Shown piece after piece: positions 59,847 to 64,000 of a DNA stretch of 64,000 nucleotides. The stretch comes from G963665495 sp963667575 (GTDB taxonomy: Bacteria; Desulfobacterota; Desulfovibrionia; Desulfovibrionales; Desulfovibrionaceae): contig CAXXHY010000010.1 in the NCBI GenBank assembly GCA_963667575.2, positions 1 through 64,000 of the forward strand, written 5' to 3'. The notes beneath the pieces were generated by a model that made no database searches, had not been told where the DNA came from, and worked only from the letters and a program-made list of their open reading frames with translations. The position numbers and the translations under genes are program-made. The first letter of the stretch is position 1. The number at the start of each line of letters is the position of its first letter.

Positions 59847-62800
59847 TTACAGACGAAGGACCTTTTCTTTTCCAGGCAGCAGCCCGGTTTCCTTACCATG
59901 TACCTTTATGAAAACTTGCTTGCCGCCTCTTTTGCGAGAGGTAATGGAAAGCCGTTCCTGAGTGATTTTCAGGTCGTACCAGATCCTTTCATGGCAAAAA
60001 CTGAATTGCAGAGATTTCCAATGCGGGGGCAACTGCGGATGAATTTCCGGAGAGTTTCCCATCAGTGAAATTCCGGCAAAATAACGGTATATTACGTCAA
60101 GAGTTCCGGCCATGACCCCCGTATGCACTCCTTCCGTGGTTGTGCCCCCCTGGGTGTCGTAAATATCCGAACGCATGGCTTCCATGAACCAGTTCCAGAC
60201 CGTATCTTCGGCATCGGCATACCCGGAGATGATGGCATGCACGACCTTGCTGAGAGTCGAACCATGGCTCGTACGCCGGACATAATAATCATAGTTCTTT
60301 TTCAGCAGTTCAATGGCGTCGCCGATGTCATACCCCAGTTGTTCGAGGATGCGTTTCACTTCCCTTGGCGGAAGGACGTAAAACATCATCAGCGTATCCG
60401 CCTGCTTGGCAACCTTGTATTTGTCCGGCGAGTCGCTTTCGGCCTTGAGAATGCGGTCCATGCGATGAATGCTGTAATAGCGCTCGCGATAGTAGTTCCA
60501 GTCAAGTTCCTCCAGATTCATATACCCTTCGAACTGGCTGATGATACCATCCGGCGTGATTTCAACGGCCATTTTGCGGGTGATGTGCTGCCATTTTGCT
60601 GTTTCATCACGTTTGAAGCCGGTCTTGGCTGAAAAACCGTCCAGGGTGGCTTCCGGAAGCCTGGTGACGAGTTCGATGGCCTTTTCCAGAAGCCAGACCA
60701 CCATGACGTTGGTATAGGCGTTGTCTTTGAGCCCCGGTTCGGTTGATCCGGGCAATTTTTCATGAAATTCGTCCGGCCCCATGACTCCTGAAATGTGATA
60801 CCGGCCGTCGGATTTGTCGAACTGGGCAATGCTGGCCCAGAATCTTGCAATGGCCAGCATCATTTCCGCACCGTATTGTTTGAGAAAGGTGTTGTCTTTG
60901 GCTGCGCTCACATGACGCCAGGTATTGTAGAAAACAGCAATGGAGACATGTCGCTGACGGCGGGACAGGTCCGGCCCCCAGGTTTTGTTGTCCGGATTGA
61001 AATGGACTTCCTGGGTTTCCTCTTCGCCTCCGTCCGCTGTTTGCCAGGGGTACATGGCGCCTTTGTATCCGTTTTCCTTGGCATAGCGGCGCGCCCCGTC
61101 CAGACGGTTATAGCGGTAGAGCAGCAGTGAACGCGTGATGTCCGGAAAGTGGGAATCGAAAAATGGGAAAATATATAGTTCGTCCCAGAAAATATGCCCC
61201 CGGTAGGCTTCGCCATGCAATCCGCGGGCAGGCATGCCCACATCAAGTTCGAGATTGTTGGGGGAAGCGGTTACGAGCAGGTGGTAGATGTGCAGGCGGA
61301 GGATTTTCTGTACGAAACGGTCGCCCACTATGGTGATGTCCGCCTTGTTCCAGAGTGCTTCCCAGGCCCGGACATGCGGTGTGAAAATGCTTGTGAAACT
61401 TTTCAGGGGAATCAGTTCTTTTTGTGCGGCCTGTTTGGGAGAGACGATGTCCTTATCGAGTGATGTGTACACGGACACCAGCTTTTCAATGGAATAGGTG
61501 CAATTCTCACCGGCTTCGAATTCGATTTCTTCGCTGACCTGCCACCCCGTACGCAGGATTTTGGTTTCCAGGGGCAGGGTTTTGCCTCCTTCACGCATGA
61601 GAGTTTTGGAAGCCATGGCGATTTCATATTTTGACGTCTTGGTCCGCATCAGCAGATAAATGCCTTCGAGACCTTGTCCCGCATCCACGCCTTCCAAATG
61701 GTCGGAGCGCAGTTCCCGGTATCTGGCCACGCCATCATTCTTGATGTTGCCGTCCAGGCTCGAACGGATGGTTATGGTGTCGCTGTAATTAAGCGGAGTG
61801 ACATCATAGCGAATGGCGCAGAGGTGCGGGTTGGCCATGCTGGCGATGCGTCTGGGGTTGAGTCGCGTGATGCGCCCCAGGCTGTCGCGAAAAACAATGG
61901 ACCATTCCATACAGGCTTCGCGCATGTGCAGAGTCTGCTGAAAGCTGAGGACTTCCATCTGCATGGGGCTTACGAATTCGCCGCAGCCGATTCGGAGTTC
62001 GATCAAAAGCCAGTTGGGGCAGTTGACGAGGTCGTTGTTGTAGATATCGCGGTCATGGATTTTTGTGGGCAGTTTGTTGTATATCCCGGCAATGTACGTG
62101 CCTGGATAATAGGAAAAGGATGCCCGTTCGCTTTCAAAGCAGCCTCGTGTGCCGAGGTAGCCGTTGCCCACGGTGCAAAGGGTTTCACGAAGTTTTTCTT
62201 CACCCTGGTCAAAACCTTTGTAGATCAGCTTCCAGCTGTCATCCTCTATGCCTCGAAGAAACCAGTCCTGGATTTTTTGCAGCCCGATTTCGCCAAGGTC
62301 GCAGACAACGATGTCCGCACCGAATTGCAGCAGCAGATGTCCCTCCTGTCCGCGTGAGACACCGAGCACCAGACCGAAATTGCCTTTTTTTCCGGCCTGT
62401 ACGCCGGAAAGGGCGTCTTCTACCACTACGCATTCGCCAGGGAAAAGTCCCAGCTGGGCGGCTGCCGTGGTAAAGATATCCGGATCGGGTTTGCCTTTGA
62501 GATGCATTTCCGCGGAGACCACCCCATCCACTATGACGGGAAACTGATCGATGACACCAGCATATTCGAGGACCGTGCGGCAATTGCGGCTGGAGGATGC
62601 CACTGCGACCTTGATGCCGTTGGCAACGAGTTCTTCCACAAGCTGCATGGTTGTCTCATAGACTTCCGGCCCTTGCTCCTTGAGAACTTCCTGGAAAAGT
62701 TTGTTTTTGTTGTTGCCGACTCCGCAAACGGTCTGCTGATCAGGCGTATCGGAGGGGTCTCCGTATGGAAGGTCGTATCCGCGGGATTGCAGGAAGCTTT

Positions 62801-63008
62801 TTACTCCCTGATAACGGGGTTTGCCGTCGACAAATTTGACGTAATCGTCTTCGCGGTCAAATGGAATGTATTGTTTGCCCTCGCGTTCGGCCATTGTCTT
62901 CAAAAAGGCGTTGAAGGCCTTTTCCCAGGCCAGGGCATGCACGCGGGCTGTGTTGGTGATGACGCCGTCAAGGTCAAATATGACGCCTTTGCAATCAATT
63001 GTGGGCAT
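59847..63008 (-). CDS. Beta-phosphoglucomutase/GH65 disaccharide phosphorylase fusion
   Basis: A 1053-residue two-domain enzyme with AAAGGGGAAC before the ATG. Residues 1-250 form a beta-phosphoglucomutase-type HAD domain (GVIFDLDGVITNTARVHALAW, VAVASSSRNCRTVLE, GKPDPDIFTTAAAQLG, VVVEDALSGVQAGK). Residues about 265-1040 are a GH65 phosphorylase: GYLGTRGCFES, RGLHGEAYRGHIFWDELYIFPFF, SGVMGPDEFHEKLPGS with the general-acid Glu, and the phosphate-binding RRTSHGSTLSKVVHA. The pair would split trehalose, kojibiose or a related sugar with phosphate to beta-glucose-1-phosphate and turn it into glucose-6-phosphate in one protein. Which disaccharide cannot be read. The gene upstream is trehalose-phosphatase-like, favouring trehalose. 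Confidence 0.9.
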   Translation of the reverse strand: MPTIDCKGVIFDLDGVITNTARVHALAWEKAFNAFLKTMAEREGKQYIPFDREDDYVKFVDGKPRYQGVKSFLQSRGYDLPYGDPSDTPDQQTVCGVGNNKNKLFQEVLKEQGPEVYETTMQLVEELVANGIKVAVASSSRNCRTVLEYAGVIDQFPVIVDGVVSAEMHLKGKPDPDIFTTAAAQLGLFPGECVVVEDALSGVQAGKKGNFGLVLGVSRGQEGHLLLQFGADIVVCDLGEIGLQKIQDWFLRGIEDDSWKLIYKGFDQGEEKLRETLCTVGNGYLGTRGCFESERASFSYYPGTYIAGIYNKLPTKIHDRDIYNNDLVNCPNWLLIELRIGCGEFVSPMQMEVLSFQQTLHMREACMEWSIVFRDSLGRITRLNPRRIASMANPHLCAIRYDVTPLNYSDTITIRSSLDGNIKNDGVARYRELRSDHLEGVDAGQGLEGIYLLMRTKTSKYEIAMASKTLMREGGKTLPLETKILRTGWQVSEEIEFEAGENCTYSIEKLVSVYTSLDKDIVSPKQAAQKELIPLKSFTSIFTPHVRAWEALWNKADITIVGDRFVQKILRLHIYHLLVTASPNNLELDVGMPARGLHGEAYRGHIFWDELYIFPFFDSHFPDITRSLLLYRYNRLDGARRYAKENGYKGAMYPWQTADGGEEETQEVHFNPDNKTWGPDLSRRQRHVSIAVFYNTWRHVSAAKDNTFLKQYGAEMMLAIARFWASIAQFDKSDGRYHISGVMGPDEFHEKLPGSTEPGLKDNAYTNVMVVWLLEKAIELVTRLPEATLDGFSAKTGFKRDETAKWQHITRKMAVEITPDGIISQFEGYMNLEELDWNYYRERYYSIHRMDRILKAESDSPDKYKVAKQADTLMMFYVLPPREVKRILEQLGYDIGDAIELLKKNYDYYVRRTSHGSTLSKVVHAIISGYADAEDTVWNWFMEAMRSDIYDTQGGTTTEGVHTGVMAGTLDVIYRYFAGISLMGNSPEIHPQLPPHWKSLQFSFCHERIWYDLKITQERLSITSRKRGGKQVFIKVHGKETGLLPGKEKVLRL

Positions 63009-63113
63009 GTACGTTCCCCTCTTTCTGCAGCGTAAGGTTTACGTTTGGATGTATGCCAACCGGGCAAAGTACTCCTGTCGTTTGTGGTTCAGGTTGTTTG
63101 CATGTCGGGTCGT

Positions 63114-64000
63114 TTAGATTCCCAACTTTCCAAAAGCTGTGACCAGCATGTCGGGTTGCGGTAAAATCATGCTTTTGGGGCACATTATCTTGAGTTTTGC
63201 TGCAAGATCATCGCTTTTAGTTACAAAAATCGCGTTGGTATCCGTGGATTTGTCCATGGCAGCCTGTACCATGGGCAGATCGGAAGCTGTGTCTCCGCAG
63301 ACCAGATGCGGACCTGTGTTCATATCCAGCTCGAGACTCTGATCCAGAAAATGGACTCCGTCCGCCTTGCTGAAATCTCTGCTGCCGGTGTTGCTCTTGG
63401 CATTTTCAATGGTCAGAATGATTTCCACATCCAGTCCCGTGTCTTCAATATGAAAAAAATCCTTGTAAGGATCAATCCCAGCGACGACTTTTTTAAGGCG
63501 TTCCATGAAGGCTTCGGATTCGTCGGCAGGAATGGAGTGGCTGATATCCTGCCTGGCTATGGTTGTTTGTCCGAATTTGTGCTGGAGTCCCGAACCGATC
63601 AAAGTGAACTTTTCATAGCGGGAATCTTTGGTCAGAAGTACGAGTTCATGGTTGAGTCTGTCCAGCAGGGACTGCTTTTCCTGTTCGATGGGATATGTTT
63701 TTCGTTCCCCTTCGAGTGTCAGGTACTCGCGACCTTTGGATGCGGCGTAGATAAAGGTGTTGGGCGGGTTCACGCTGACGTCGAGGATACCTCCGTCCGC
63801 AAGCGGAGCGGAAGTCATGAAAATGGGATTCTGTACGCGCGAACGGGCGAATCTGGTGAGAAATACCGCGTTGTATACGGATTGGACCGAAGAGCGGTAA
63901 CGTCCGCAATAATTGTTGACCGTACCGTCCCGGTCGCTGATCAGACAGTTGAAATTATTGTCAGCGATAAATTCCTGCACCCGCTCCACATGTAGTGCAA
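63114..64000 (-). CDS. Trehalose-phosphatase-like HAD protein, 5' end may lie outside
   Basis: At least 291 residues of a HAD phosphatase. A GTG at 63989 is possible, but the frame stays open to the window edge (ALHV before it), so the true start may be outside and the protein may be the end of a longer one. Motif I is FNCLISDRDGTVNNYCG (DxD replaced by DRD), motif II lies near FMTSAPL, Lys near TLIGSGLQHKF, and motif III/IV is VCGDTASDLPMV. The cap and core resemble trehalose-6-phosphate phosphatase/Cof-type HADs. It lies 105 bases before the GH65 fusion on the same strand, so trehalose metabolism is likely but not proven. Confidence 0.78.
   Translation of the reverse strand, partial: ALHVERVQEFIADNNFNCLISDRDGTVNNYCGRYRSSVQSVYNAVFLTRFARSRVQNPIFMTSAPLADGGILDVSVNPPNTFIYAASKGREYLTLEGERKTYPIEQEKQSLLDRLNHELVLLTKDSRYEKFTLIGSGLQHKFGQTTIARQDISHSIPADESEAFMERLKKVVAGIDPYKDFFHIEDTGLDVEIILTIENAKSNTGSRDFSKADGVHFLDQSLELDMNTGPHLVCGDTASDLPMVQAAMDKSTDTNAIFVTKSDDLAAKLKIMCPKSMILPQPDMLVTAFGKLGI

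Noticed and set aside
1..64000. CRISPR array or insertion sequence
   Set aside because: No regularly spaced short repeats and no transposase-like protein or terminal inverted repeats were found; the tRNA triplication is the only tandem repeat of note.

Overview
The window looks like the chromosome of a motile Gram-negative delta-type bacterium, probably a Desulfovibrionales (Desulfobacterota) member. This is inferred from the mix of genes: LpxK, RNase R, a short-type flagellin, MotA/MotB next to a CgeB-type glycosyltransferase and a FapA-type protein, an RsbU/RsbW/STAS partner-switch module, Tat-exported redox proteins, a sigma54 two-component system and a GH65/HAD fusion. I did not identify a species. 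Most of the window has middling GC and ordinary coding density. The clear exception is the very AT-rich segment at about 3400-7190.

Layout. 1-2823: two exported or lipid-anchored proteins (minus) and a small unknown protein. 2921-3400: a tandemly repeated tRNA-Arg(ACG) unit with two intact copies and a decayed third one, directly at the edge of the AT-rich island. 3685-6949: the island, with four genes in two convergent pairs: a PP2C-type phosphatase, a PD-(D/E)XK-like protein with an inserted winged helix, a protein of unknown fold, and a Ser/Thr kinase whose reading frame carries an in-frame TGA. 7187-10890: a MarR-regulated aaeBXA-type efflux operon with a perfect operator palindrome. 10919-20965: AraC, LysR, aldo/keto reductase, flavodoxin, DUF362 and AEC transporter genes forming an accessory redox region, with one frameshifted and one truncated gene.

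21038-34623: core genes: flagellin with a good sigma28 promoter, dnaE, queD, dtd, then rsbU-rsbW-STAS, a FapA-like gene, motA, motB, a CgeB-type glycosyltransferase and a membrane protein with a zinc ribbon. 34762-37474: serine/threonine-type permease and L-serine ammonia-lyase. 37688-42365: a ZraSR-like sigma54 two-component system divergent from an operon of Gly/His-rich periplasmic proteins, with a matching -24/-12 promoter and two spaced palindromic activator sites between them. 42695-49932: an envelope region with a lipoprotein, a His-tailed PepSY protein, an ABC ATPase that has lost its permease, and a six-gene run ending in a second two-component system.

50172-64000: RNase R, LpxK, a BI-1/YccA protein, three surface-glycan genes (two GT2 enzymes and a PMT-like membrane protein), GAPDH with a sigma70 promoter and strong terminator, a beta-phosphoglucomutase/GH65 disaccharide phosphorylase fusion, and a trehalose-phosphatase-like HAD protein that may run off the right end.

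The best candidate for an undescribed system is the kinase/phosphatase/nuclease-like island. Its defence or toxin-like role is inference from gene content and location only.
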